From assembly GCA_964433555.1 (NCBI GenBank), contig CAYSRG010000005.1, positions 46,477-110,476 on the forward strand: 64,000 nt of DNA, written 5' to 3'. Position numbers and translations under genes: made by a program. This stretch comes from Stramentimicrobium sp964433555 (GTDB lineage: Bacteria > Atribacterota > Phoenicimicrobiia > Phoenicimicrobiales > Stramentimicrobiaceae). Below, piece after piece: positions 10,801 to 17,680 of the stretch (its first letter is position 1; each line of letters opens with the position of its first letter). The notes beneath the pieces are model-generated. The model was not told where the DNA came from. It made no database searches and was given only the letters and a program-made list of their open reading frames with translations.

Positions 10801-10917
10801 TTTTTCCAGATTAGCCTCTTTTAATGCCACTTCCAACGCTTCTCTAACCCTTACTGAACCATTAGACATACAAGAAGTACCATGACATAGAAGAAGCTGG
10901 ATTCTTATATTATTCAT
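7888..10917 (-). CDS. NuoF/HydB-like flavoprotein fused to GltD-like NADPH oxidoreductase
   Basis: This 1009-residue protein has two redox modules. Residues 1-95 are a thioredoxin-like [2Fe-2S] domain (C11, C16, C48, C52). Residues 120-525 are NuoF-like: the NADH/FMN site GLRGRGGAGFPTG (163-175), NADEGDPGAF, and a [4Fe-4S] site at C455/C458/C461/C501. The usual C-terminal ferredoxin domain of HydB is replaced from about 530 by a GltD/NfnB-like module. It has cysteines 544/548/583/587/591/595, an FAD fingerprint IIGGGPSGL (637-645), a second dinucleotide fold VIGGGNSAIDAA (768-779), the VYRRTREEMPA NADPH loop (792-802) and AGGDVALGP (909-917). It lies between nuoE and fdhA and should move electrons between formate, NAD(H), probably NADP(H), and possibly ferredoxin. 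Confidence 0.9.
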   Translation of the reverse strand: MNNIRIQLLLCHGTSCMSNGSVRVREALEVALKEANLEKEVEIITTGCMGICELGPIMVVYPDGVFYQQLKPEDAREIVQEHILKGRVVQRLFYKKPKTEELVAMIEDIDFFKLQRKIARRNCGIIDVNTIDDYIGADGFMALGKALTEMTPQQVIDEIKKSGLRGRGGAGFPTGLKWEFAARASGKQKYILCNADEGDPGAFMDRSMLEGDSYSVLEAMMIGGYAIGANQGYIYVRAEYPLAIERLKIAIKEMRNHQLLGKNILGTGFDFDVEIRMGAGAFVCGEETALMRSIEGKRGEPRPRPPFPANKGLFESPTVLNNVETLANIPYIILYGAENFASVGTEKSKGTKIFALAGNINNTGLIEVPIGITLGEIVYNIGGGIPGNKKFKAVQIGGPSGGCIPAQHLNTIVDYETLKELGAIMGSGGLIVMDEDTCMVDIARYFMEFIQDESCGKCTPCREGTRVMLEILTRICEGKGKMEDLDTLEELSYRIKDTALCGLGQTAPNPILSTLRYFRHEYIEHIRDKKCRAGVCAELVYAPCNNSCPASVNVPAYLAYTKEGQYKKAMQAHLRTNPFPAVCGRVCPAFCESRCRRKDIDDAINIRAVKRFMADQVDNYLDCFPEKNNKNGKKVAIIGGGPSGLSNAYFLTMLGYETTVFEAQPKAGGMLTYAIPSYRLPKNIVEKEIQALVDYGVKIRTNTRIGEDITLDQLRKEGYQAFYISAGAWDCIMPEMDNLDDSRIFSGLEFLSKFNRKEKLDIGKEVIVIGGGNSAIDAARTAKRLGAKVTIVYRRTREEMPADEAEVNEAEREGINISLLQNIKSVKSNKDSLEVELVNMKLGNYDASGRRRPIEIKESTFIKKVDCLILSIGQKPAISDLFHNEEIIINRDQTIPTEKGVTKIQDVFAGGDVALGPATVVEAIGEAQNAAEAIDFYLTGKKRAYPWRIKDPINVDFDPEADPVDYARSQVHLLPIQDRGVHNEVEKTWNKEITCRESSRCLRCEYRED

Positions 10918-10939
10918 AATTAATCTACTCCTTATTAAA

Positions 10940-11437
10940 CTATTTGTATCTCTCTAAAATTGCGTCTAATTTACTGGGAGTTAACCGACCATGAACTTCA
11001 TTGTCAACCATAATAACTGGAGCCATTCCGCATGACCCAAAACAACGTTGTTCTCCTAAAGTAAATCTCAGATCTTCTGTTGTTTCGCCTATCTTTATAC
11101 CCAATTTATTTTCTAATGCCTCCAGAATCTTTTTAGCACCTCTGACATAACAAGCTGTTCCCATACAGATTGTAATAGTGTGCCGACCTACAGGCTGTGT
11201 TTTGAAATAAGAATAAAATGTAACTACTCCAAATACTTCACTAACAGAAATATTCATCTCCTCAGCAACGAATTCTTGGACTTCTGAAGGTAAATAACCA
11301 AACAAGGATTGTGCTTTATACAAGACTGGGATTAAATAGCCCTTTTTCTCTTTATTATCTCTAATAAAACTCCCTAATTCCTGGTACTTTTCTTCAACAG
11401 TGCATTCATCATTTTTAATGATAGCTGTTTCACTCAT
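10940..11437 (-). CDS. nuoE: NuoE/HndA-like [2Fe-2S] subunit
   Basis: This 165-residue thioredoxin-like subunit carries one [2Fe-2S] cluster that works beside the NuoF flavoprotein. Cysteines are seen in ITICMGTACYVRGA and EQRCFGSCGMAPV, spaced CX4C and CX3C as in NuoE/HydC/HndA. The helical N-terminal part (LYKAQSLFGYLPSEVQEFVAEEM) is also typical. Start and stop overlap with the upstream hndB as TAATG, and the fusion gene begins 22 bp downstream, so these subunits are translated together. It belongs to the formate dehydrogenase operon, since no [FeFe]-hydrogenase gene is present. Confidence 0.93.
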   Translation of the reverse strand: MSETAIIKNDECTVEEKYQELGSFIRDNKEKKGYLIPVLYKAQSLFGYLPSEVQEFVAEEMNISVSEVFGVVTFYSYFKTQPVGRHTITICMGTACYVRGAKKILEALENKLGIKIGETTEDLRFTLGEQRCFGSCGMAPVIMVDNEVHGRLTPSKLDAILERYK

Positions 11438-11805
11438 TATTTTTTCCCCTTTGAAAATAAATATTTTTCTACTACTCTATTATTTAAAACATGTTCATTA
11501 AAAATTATCCTTGCTGCCTCTACATCAACATTGCGATAAGTTACCGGTCTATCTTCTTCTACATATACATGAATCATAGGTTCTTGGGCGCAAAAACCAA
11601 AACATCCTGAAGCAGTAATAATAATATCCGTTTTTTTGCTTTTTTCAATCAATTCCAAGAATTCATTCATTGTTTCTCTAGCCCCAGCAGCTATTCCACA
11701 ACTACCCATTCCTACTACTATCTTGACACGATGCTTTCCCGATCTAAGCTTTAAATCTTTCTTTACCTTCTCCCGCATTATCTTTAGTTCTTCAAAATTT
11801 TTCAT
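11437..11805 (-). CDS. hndB: HndB-like thioredoxin-fold [2Fe-2S] ferredoxin
   Basis: This 122-residue protein resembles HndB of NADP-reducing hydrogenases. A basic helical N-terminus precedes VVGMGSCGIAAGARETMNEF and ITASGCFGFCAQEPMIHVY, giving cysteines in the pattern of a thioredoxin-like [2Fe-2S] domain. The first pair appears reduced to a single visible Cys in GSCGIAAGA, as in HndB proteins, so cluster ligation may be incomplete. It overlaps nuoE (TAATG) and begins 59 bp after the upstream ATPase gene. The likely role is an electron-relay or structural subunit of the formate dehydrogenase complex. Confidence 0.85.
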   Translation of the reverse strand: MKNFEELKIMREKVKKDLKLRSGKHRVKIVVGMGSCGIAAGARETMNEFLELIEKSKKTDIIITASGCFGFCAQEPMIHVYVEEDRPVTYRNVDVEAARIIFNEHVLNNRVVEKYLFSKGKK

Positions 11806-11863
11806 AGCTCCTCCTCTCCAAACATTAATTTATATTGAATAATATTAATACCTTAAAAATAAG

Positions 11864-12400
11864 TTACCTAATATCTATTTTTTTAAATTCTTTTTGTGAT
11901 ACCTCATAAATATGTTTTCTTATATTTATATAATTTTTTAATCCCTTAGCAATTTCATTTCGTAATTCCAGGAAATCTAAAATCAGTTCCTCTCTATCCT
12001 CTTTGGTAATAAATAATTTAAGATTAATCTCCGGCCAGGCAAAAAATATATCTGTAAAAGTCCAGGCCAAATCACCAAAGGGTTTGGCATCAATATGAGA
12101 CATGTCTATCTTAAATTGAAGAGCAGTCCCTCCTTTTTTATTTATCCTTCTTATCTTTAAATATCCGCCGGTATCCTCTGCCGTTCTTTTTAATAAGGGG
12201 AGACCCAATCCAACCCTTCTGGTCTTCCTGGAAGTTATAAAAGGATCTAATACTTCCTGCCCAATAATTCCTTTCCCATTATCGGAAATGCTACAAAAAA
12301 AAATACTTTTAGTATAAGTTATTTTCACAATAACTTCATTAGCCCCGGCATTAACTGAATTTTCTATAATATCAAAGAAATGGTCCGCTATATTTTTCAT
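11864..12400 (-). CDS. HATPase_c-domain ATP-binding protein of the redox regulatory cassette
   Basis: This 178-residue protein has a GHKL ATPase domain without a visible phosphoacceptor-His domain. The N box is ENSVNAGANEV (about 12-22), the G1 box SDNGKGI (about 37-43) and the G2 box RRVGLGLPLLKRTA (about 63-76). The C-terminal 70 residues are charged and helical. Similar stand-alone ATPases occur beside NuoE/HydB genes in clostridial and Thermotogae hydrogenase operons (recalled knowledge), with unknown function. It overlaps the end of the PHP gene by 29 nt. Probable role: a sensor or anti-sigma-like regulator of the operon, or a complex-assembly factor. Confidence 0.8.
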   Translation of the reverse strand: MKNIADHFFDIIENSVNAGANEVIVKITYTKSIFFCSISDNGKGIIGQEVLDPFITSRKTRRVGLGLPLLKRTAEDTGGYLKIRRINKKGGTALQFKIDMSHIDAKPFGDLAWTFTDIFFAWPEINLKLFITKEDREELILDFLELRNEIAKGLKNYINIRKHIYEVSQKEFKKIDIR

Positions 12401-13118
12401 TTCCGGTCTTCCTTAGAAAATCTTGCAATGAGCTAAAATCTATTATATGATTATCATCTTTTACTTCCAAAAAAAATGTTCCAATATCTTCCAAAAAGTG
12501 GCTATCTGAACCGCTAATTACTGGGAATCCTTCCAGTAAGTCTCCAATTTCATATTTCTTATTTATCCATTCAAATCTTGATACTTCTACTGCATCAAAA
12601 TTACTAGTAGGATCTAAAAAACCTATCTGGCTCATTAAACTGCAATAATCTCTATTAATATGAGCCGGTATTGCTATTCCACCCAGAAAATGAATGTAGT
12701 CAATTAACTCATCTAAGCTGATTTGTAAAGCATTTTGCCTTAACATATAATCTATTTCAACTATCTCTCCTTTTTCATCATAGATTAGCTGGTCACCAAA
12801 AAAAGAAGGTTTATTTTTCATTTTTGGCAGACAATCACTTATCTTCTTCTCCATCTCTCTCATACTATATTCATCTGGGAAATAACCCAATATATGAATC
12901 TCTTCCCGGGTAGTCAGCTCAATCCCGAGAATAATATTAACTGAGCTTATTTTATTAATTTTTCTAATTAAAATCGAATGGGCAACCGCATTGTGATCAG
13001 TAATAGCAATTAAGTTTAGTCCGCTTTTTTCTGCCTTTTTCAATATGTTTTGTGGTGACATAATATTTTCCGCGCACGCTGAAAGAGAAGAGTGAATATG
13101 TAAATCAATCTTGATCAG
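12372..13118 (-). CDS. PHP-domain metal-dependent phosphoesterase, apparent CTG start
   Basis: The PHP domain is evident from IDLHIHSSLSACAENIMSP at the N-terminus, AITDHNAVAHS, the GIELTTREEIHILGYF segment, AHINRDYCS and VISGSDSHFLEDIG, which supply the His/Asp metal ligands. Such proteins hydrolyse phosphoesters, and relatives act on nucleotides. An upstream GTG at 13151 gives an 11-residue extension without a good ribosome site. A strong GGGAGG lies 5 nt before CTG at 13118, giving MIKIDLHIHSS, the usual family N-terminus, so I place the start there. The gene overlaps the preceding DRTGG gene and the following ATPase gene, forming one tight cassette. Confidence 0.85.
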   Translation of the reverse strand: MIKIDLHIHSSLSACAENIMSPQNILKKAEKSGLNLIAITDHNAVAHSILIRKINKISSVNIILGIELTTREEIHILGYFPDEYSMREMEKKISDCLPKMKNKPSFFGDQLIYDEKGEIVEIDYMLRQNALQISLDELIDYIHFLGGIAIPAHINRDYCSLMSQIGFLDPTSNFDAVEVSRFEWINKKYEIGDLLEGFPVISGSDSHFLEDIGTFFLEVKDDNHIIDFSSLQDFLRKTGNEKYSGPFL

Positions 13119-13449
13119 ATTTGCCTCCCAGCATCTGGTACAATAGACCACATATTTGAAAAGAATTTTTTTCAGTTCTCAATAGATTAATCTGTTCTTC
13201 CCTGGCTTTTTCTATCAATTCCTGGTTTATTTCTACATTATTGGTAAAGATAATTGCCCTTATATCCTTGATCAGCGCTACAGCTATACTATTTTTATGT
13301 GCTTGGATAGTAATCCATACACTATCATTGCTGGCATGGGCAATAACATCTGACATTAAATCTCCACAATAACCTGTTTTGATTTCCTCATCTGAACAGA
13401 ATACAATCTTCTCTAAGGAACATCTATTAATAATCTGGCTTAATTTCAT
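13105..13449 (-). CDS. DRTGG-like small regulatory protein
   Basis: This 114-residue protein resembles the DRTGG-domain proteins found in redox-operon cassettes: MKLSQIINRCSLEKIV, CGDLMSDVIAHASNDSVWITIQAHKNSIAVALI, and AIIFTNNVEINQELIEKAREEQINLLRTE. The DRTGG fold also occurs in CBS-containing pyrophosphatases and phosphotransacetylases, where it may sense nucleotides. The protein is paralogous to the one at 14381-14728, suggesting an ancient duplication. It is two bases from the CBS-ATPase stop and overlaps the PHP gene. Function is unknown. Confidence 0.7.
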   Translation of the reverse strand: MKLSQIINRCSLEKIVFCSDEEIKTGYCGDLMSDVIAHASNDSVWITIQAHKNSIAVALIKDIRAIIFTNNVEINQELIEKAREEQINLLRTEKNSFQICGLLYQMLGGKSDQD

Positions 13450-13451
13450 CT

Positions 13452-14384
13452 CTATCCTCCTATATGGATAACTGCTTTTAAAATAGTACCGGTTTCCATA
13501 GAAGATTCTAATTCTAGATGATCAGCGCATTTTTTTATATTGGGTAAACCCATGCCTGCACCAAATCCTAAAGCCCTGATCTGTTCAGAAGCAGTTGTAA
13601 AACCCGGTTTCATTGCTTCTTCTATATCCGGAATACCTGGACCATAATCAACGGCAGTAATAATAATACTATTCTGTTCCAATTCTACTGAAATATATCC
13701 CCCTAAGGAATGGATACTGATATTCATCTCTGCCTCATAGCAAATAATGGCAACTCTTCGCATAATCTGTTTATCTATGGTCATTTTTTGTAAATAAGTT
13801 CTTATGATACTGGCTACTCTGCCAGCATTATCAAAGTCAGCTTTTTTGACTTCAAAACGAAGTGGCTTCTGTGGAGTATTCTTAATTAAGGTATCGGATA
13901 GCTGATAATTTCTGTTTTCTTTTTGTTCCACTTTCTCGGCAATGGTTTGAATAGTTAGCAGCAGTCTATTTAAAATATCTCCCATAGTTATGATACCAAC
14001 TATTTTACGGGAATGGACATTCCCTGTTACCGGCAAACGACCAAATTTATATCTTTCAAACTTTTTTATAGCTGAAACCAAAGAATAATTTTGAGGAATG
14101 GTTATCACATCTTTAGTCATATAATCTTTTACCGTATCGTTCACATAATCTTCATCCAGAGCAGTAATTACATTATCAATACTGACAATACCAATAATAT
14201 TTTTCTGTTCATCCAGGATGGGAACTCCTGAAATTCTATTTTGTTTCAAAGATAATTGAATCTCACGAAAGGTAGCCTGCTCACCAAAAAATATTACCTT
14301 ACTGGTCATAGCATCTTTCACTTTTAACTCATAAACCAGCTCATTGGCTAAAGTTAATTTTTCTCTGGAATGTAAAATTGTCAT
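13452..14384 (-). CDS. CBS-pair protein with GHKL ATPase domain
   Basis: This 310-residue fusion has two CBS motifs at about 20-140 (KDAMTSKVIFFGE, GVPILDEQKNIIGIVSIDNV, VKDYMTKDVITIPQNY, GRLPVTGNVHSRKIVGIITMGDIL). A linker then leads to a GHKL ATPase domain (about 170-305) with AEMNISIHSLGG (N-box region), DYGPGIPDIEEA (G1) and LGFGAGMGLPNIKKCAD (G2). CBS pairs usually bind adenine nucleotides or SAM, so energy or redox state could gate the ATPase, which resembles anti-sigma kinases (RsbW type). It overlaps the upstream DRTGG gene by 4 nt. Whether it phosphorylates a protein is unknown. Confidence 0.85.
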   Translation of the reverse strand: MTILHSREKLTLANELVYELKVKDAMTSKVIFFGEQATFREIQLSLKQNRISGVPILDEQKNIIGIVSIDNVITALDEDYVNDTVKDYMTKDVITIPQNYSLVSAIKKFERYKFGRLPVTGNVHSRKIVGIITMGDILNRLLLTIQTIAEKVEQKENRNYQLSDTLIKNTPQKPLRFEVKKADFDNAGRVASIIRTYLQKMTIDKQIMRRVAIICYEAEMNISIHSLGGYISVELEQNSIIITAVDYGPGIPDIEEAMKPGFTTASEQIRALGFGAGMGLPNIKKCADHLELESSMETGTILKAVIHIGG

Positions 14385-14728
14385 TTCTTCTCTTCACTAA
14401 TAATTGCCTCAACAATTGCTCGACAGGCATCAAACATTGTTTTGGAGGTCATTAGAAGTGGGATACGGTGGGAACGGGCTAGACCAATTGCTTCCTGTTC
14501 AGGAGCTTTCCCCCTCACAAAAACCACACCTACCCCTCCGGCAATCTCAGCGGTTCTTACCACCTGCTGAGAGGTTAATCCAGTTAATAATAAAAAATCG
14601 TCCTTGCTTAAAGCAAGAACATCACTTAATAAATCACTGGCTGCAAATTCCTCAATATTCTGGTCTAGCAAGTTTTCTCCAGTCAAGACCTCAGCATCTA
14701 ATATGTTGACAATATCTTTTATTTTCAT
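14381..14728 (-). CDS. DRTGG-domain protein, first gene of the redox cassette
   Basis: This 115-residue protein matches the DRTGG family in MKIKDIVNILDAEVLTG, SDLLSDVLALSKDDFLLLTGLTSQQVVRTAEIAGGVGVVFVRG and AIGLARSHRIPLLMTSKTMFDACR. It is the first gene after the Rex operator and so the presumed head of the transcript running to focA. Stand-alone DRTGG proteins recur upstream of [FeFe]-hydrogenase and Nuo-like operons (recalled knowledge), but no biochemical role is established that I know of. A paralogue follows at 13105-13449. Confidence 0.8.
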   Translation of the reverse strand: MKIKDIVNILDAEVLTGENLLDQNIEEFAASDLLSDVLALSKDDFLLLTGLTSQQVVRTAEIAGGVGVVFVRGKAPEQEAIGLARSHRIPLLMTSKTMFDACRAIVEAIISEEKK

Positions 14729-14827
14729 AATATACTCTCATGAATATAAAGTTTAAATAAATAGAAAAGGTAATAACTAAAATAAATAAAAATTAATTCT
14801 TATATTACTTTCTACCAAAAGATAAAT

Positions 14828-14845
14828 TTGTGAAAAATATCACAA
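14828..14845. promoter_or_regulatory. Putative Rex operator
   Basis: TTGTGAAAAATATCACAA is an 18-bp near-palindrome with TTGTGA/TCACAA half-sites and an A+T centre, matching the Rex consensus (TTGTGAA-N4-TTCACAA). It lies 100 bp before the start of the DRTGG gene and 137 bp after the stop of rex itself. This placement suggests that Rex represses the cassette-hndB-nuoE-fdh operon when NAD+ is high. Confidence 0.8.
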
Positions 14846-14981
14846 AGCACACCAAGTCATTTTATCACATGCCCTTAATATATGTCAAACTCGTCCTTAA
14901 ATTTTTGGCCATAAATTATTTCGCCCTCTAGTTTTATTTTAAATACATCACTCCTGTTGGCAAATAATAATTTTACAAAAT

Positions 14982-15620
14982 TTAAGATAAGTAATAGACC
15001 AGCTTTTCAAGTTCAATAGCAATATCAATATGTTTAATTGATATTCTCCGGGGATGTTTAATACTAATGGGAGCAAAATTAAGTATTGACCTGACTCCTC
15101 CAGCTATCATCTGGTCAGCTACTTCCTGAGCCGATTGGGAAGGTACTGTAATAATACCAATTCGTATTTTCTGCTCTTTGAGAAATTTTTCCATGTCCTG
15201 GATATGTCTTATCCTGATATGGCCAATTTTTTTACCTACTTTAGCCATATCATTATCAAATACTGCTTTTATGATGAAGCCTCTTTTGGAGAATCCTTTA
15301 TAACGAAGGAAGGCAGTCCCTAAATTGCCAGCACCAGCGAGCACTAAATTCCATTTTTGATTTGATTTCAATATCTCCTTTAATTTATTAAATAATTCCA
15401 GGACAGGATAACCAATTCCCCTTTTCCCAAATTCACCAAAATAAGAAAAGTCTTTTCTAATTTGATGGGGATTAATACCAGTTATATCTGACAGTCTGGA
15501 CGAGGAAATTGTGGAAAACTCATTAACTCTCTTTGCTTCAATCAAAGATTCTAAGGTTCTATGATAAATTGACAATCGATCGATAGTAGCTTGCGGAATG
15601 TACTTTTTACTAATCTTAAT
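14982..15620 (-). CDS. rex: Redox-sensing transcriptional repressor Rex
   Basis: Rex binds NADH or NAD+ in a Rossmann domain and represses fermentation and hydrogen genes when NADH is low. The winged-helix part shows SRLSDITGINPHQIRKDFSYFGEFGKRGIGYPV; the Rossmann part shows NLVLAGAGNLGTAFLRYKGF and the IGIITVPSQSAQEVAD segment. The simplest start is TTG at 15575, but homology continues in frame upstream (KKYIPQATIDRL, the usual Rex N-terminus) to ATT at 15620, which follows AAAGGA. An ATG at 15627 with the same AAAGGA reads only MSY then stop. The true start is therefore ATT, or a one-base error hides an ATG. Its operator is at 14828. Confidence 0.9.
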   Translation of the reverse strand: MKISKKYIPQATIDRLSIYHRTLESLIEAKRVNEFSTISSSRLSDITGINPHQIRKDFSYFGEFGKRGIGYPVLELFNKLKEILKSNQKWNLVLAGAGNLGTAFLRYKGFSKRGFIIKAVFDNDMAKVGKKIGHIRIRHIQDMEKFLKEQKIRIGIITVPSQSAQEVADQMIAGGVRSILNFAPISIKHPRRISIKHIDIAIELEKLVYYLS

Positions 15621-15678
15621 AAGACATTATCCTTTCTAAATGTTGTATCTCTGAAAGACTGTCTGAATACTCTTATTG

Positions 15679-16323
15679 TTATCTCTGGGTAATCCAGGTT
15701 TCATAACCCAATTTCTTTAATTGCTGAGAAGCTTCTTCAGCTTGTGCTCGCAAGGGGTAGGCACCTATCTGCACTTTAAAAGCTTTATTATGTTCTATAA
15801 CAAAGGTCTGAAATCCATGATTTTCGATTTCTCTGGCTAAACCCCTGGCATTGCTCTCAATGGAAAAGTAACCTACCTGAATGGTATAAACTGTACCTGA
15901 TGGAGTTACTGTCTCAGTCTGACTGACAGAAACTTCTTGTTTTGGCGGTGTTGGTGTAGTCACAGTCTGTCGGGGTACTGAATTACTTTCCTTCTGAGCC
16001 ATTTGCTCCGTTGTTTGGCTTGAAACTTCTCTTTCTACTGGCTTTTGTGCTATAGATGTGTCAGATTCAGTCGGTCTTTCACCAGTAGGGATATCCTGAG
16101 TAATTAACTGATCAATTTCCCTTTGCTCTTCTTCACCAACTTTAACCATTTCCTCTCTAGAAATAGTTTGCTGTTCTGATTCTAATTCCTCTGGAGGCAA
16201 GAAACTCTTTTCCCTTGCCATATAAAAGGCAACGGATAAGATAACTATCGCTCCAACTAAGATAATGAGGGTTTCCAGATTACTCCTGGTTTTTCTTTTA
16301 TAAATACGTCTGGTTCTTCTCAA
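15679..16323 (-). CDS. Single-pass membrane protein with C-terminal SPOR domain
   Basis: This 214-residue protein has a very basic N-terminus (RRTRRIYKRKTR), one membrane segment (LIILVGAIVILSVAFYMA, about 19-36), and a long Gln/Glu/Thr/Pro-rich linker (about 40-140). The SPOR domain is at about 143-212 (YTIQVGYFSIESNARGLAREI, KVQIGAYPLRAQAEEASQQLKKLGYETWI). SPOR domains bind denuded peptidoglycan at division sites, so a cell-envelope or septal role is likely (as for FtsN or DedD). The gene lies upstream of rex with a 58-bp gap; any link with redox control is probably positional. Confidence 0.88.
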   Translation of the reverse strand: MRRTRRIYKRKTRSNLETLIILVGAIVILSVAFYMAREKSFLPPEELESEQQTISREEMVKVGEEEQREIDQLITQDIPTGERPTESDTSIAQKPVEREVSSQTTEQMAQKESNSVPRQTVTTPTPPKQEVSVSQTETVTPSGTVYTIQVGYFSIESNARGLAREIENHGFQTFVIEHNKAFKVQIGAYPLRAQAEEASQQLKKLGYETWITQR

Positions 16324-16824
16324 AGATATGCCCCTCCTTTAATTAAAATAGTCAGGGAGTATTCCCCTACCATCCTTCTGTCTATTTTTTAAATCCATAT
16401 TGATTTTTTGTCAAACTTTACCCGATAATCTTGTTAAAAATTCTGTTTTGAAAACATTCAGGATAAATCATTCAAACAACAAAAGGAAATTATATCTTTA
16501 TTATAATATAATATTACAATCCTTTGTACTTTACTGCAACTTTTTATAATCTTTGCTCCAATAGCAAATATTATTGTTTAATTCGACCCCAATATTATGT
16601 TATTTCAATATCCTATTTGAGTTATGTTCTATAAAACATTCTTCAATTACACCAATGATGTACTTTTTTACAGCTTTATTCATACAGGACTACATAGTAC
16701 AATAACCATGATCTACATGCCCTTATTTTTATGATATTATATTAGCATAGACTCGATGATCATATGAGTTAAGAACTTAATTATAAAATATTTAAATTTT
16801 TAAAGATTAAGGAATGCATTTTCA
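16324..16824. other. 501-bp A+T-rich gap between divergent genes
   Basis: This gap separates the minus-strand SPOR gene from plus-strand hycI, so it should hold promoters in both directions. I see no open reading frame, strong hairpin, repeat copy or full Rex site. A possible -10-like tract (attataaaat, about 16780-16790) precedes hycI. Confidence 0.5.
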
Positions 16825-17271
16825 GTGTCCAAAAATTGTCTATTAGGGATAGGTAACTCTTTAAGGTCTGATGATGGTGCTGGTTCTTTTCTTGCCCAAC
16901 ATTTCAATCATCATAACTGGATGGTGATAGACGGAAAATCGGCTCCAGAAAACTACACTTCAGTTATTAAAAACATTCATCCTGAACTGTTGGTAATTAT
17001 CGATGCTGTTGAAATGAATCTTATTGCAGGTAGTATTAGAATAATCCCCGTAGAAAAAATTATTTCCCTGCAACTTTCCACTCATTACCTGTCACTGTCC
17101 TATCTCATAGAATACTTGGCTCCTGATTGCCATAAAATCATACTTATTGGTATTCAACCTCTTTCCACTGAAATGAGTGAAAATTTAAGTAAACCAGTGC
17201 TAAAGGCTTGCTATCAACTTATAAACTTACTGAAAAAGAATCAACTTAAGGCTATTCCAATTTTCACCTAA
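16825..17271 (+). CDS. hycI: [NiFe]-hydrogenase maturation endopeptidase, HycI family
   Basis: This is the only convincing plus-strand protein gene. The product (148 residues) matches HycI/HyaD-type proteases: CLLGIGNSLRSDDGAGSFLAQHF carries the nickel-binding Asp/Glu region, LLVIIDAVEMNLIAGSIRIIP the second Asp, and THYLSLSYLIEYL the conserved His. These enzymes trim the C-terminus of the hydrogenase large subunit after nickel insertion. GTG at 16825 is the only reasonable start, with AAGGA about 11 nt upstream. The gene converges with mbhN, whose operon encodes the likely substrate MbhL (32-residue C-terminal tail). Confidence 0.9.
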   Translation: MSKNCLLGIGNSLRSDDGAGSFLAQHFNHHNWMVIDGKSAPENYTSVIKNIHPELLVIIDAVEMNLIAGSIRIIPVEKIISLQLSTHYLSLSYLIEYLAPDCHKIILIGIQPLSTEMSENLSKPVLKACYQLINLLKKNQLKAIPIFT

Positions 17272-17589
17272 TCCTTTCTCCTTTTACTCTCCTATTGACT
17301 AGAAAGAATTATAAATCTCAAACTGACTTAATGTATAGGCAAGCACATACCTATATCACTGATTGCTTTAAGAACTACTATACTAGACTAAACTTTTATG
17401 AAATTGCTTTTTATTCTCCTCTTTTCTTTTTTTGCAATATTTTATTTAATCTTAATAATCTAAGTAACACAACTTACCACTTTGAACATAGAGTATAAAA
17501 TAGTCAATTAATCTATACCAATTTTTGTGGTAAAGTCATTTCATCTAACCATAAGACAGTCTTTCAAGATGTTAGTAATGGCTATATAA

Positions 17590-17636
17590 AAATCAAATAC
17601 TAAGATACTTCATAAAAATGTAGCATCTTAGTATTT
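17590..17636 (-). terminator. Terminator at the end of the mbh operon
   Basis: A perfect 12-bp stem (aaatactaagat at 17595-17606 with atcttagtattt at 17625-17636) has an 18-nt loop and is followed on the minus strand by GATTTTTATAT. It lies 44 bp past mbhN, between convergent mbhN and hycI. The rest of the 409-bp gap (17272-17680) shows nothing I can support. Confidence 0.85.
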
Positions 17637-17680
17637 TATAAAACAATCATTATACTTCATCTTATCTTATTTAATTTAAA

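Noticed and set aside
17295..17498. Plus-strand 67-codon frame after hycI
   Set aside because: No ribosome site, no family resemblance, A+T-rich composition typical of a gap, and the mbh terminator lies just beyond.
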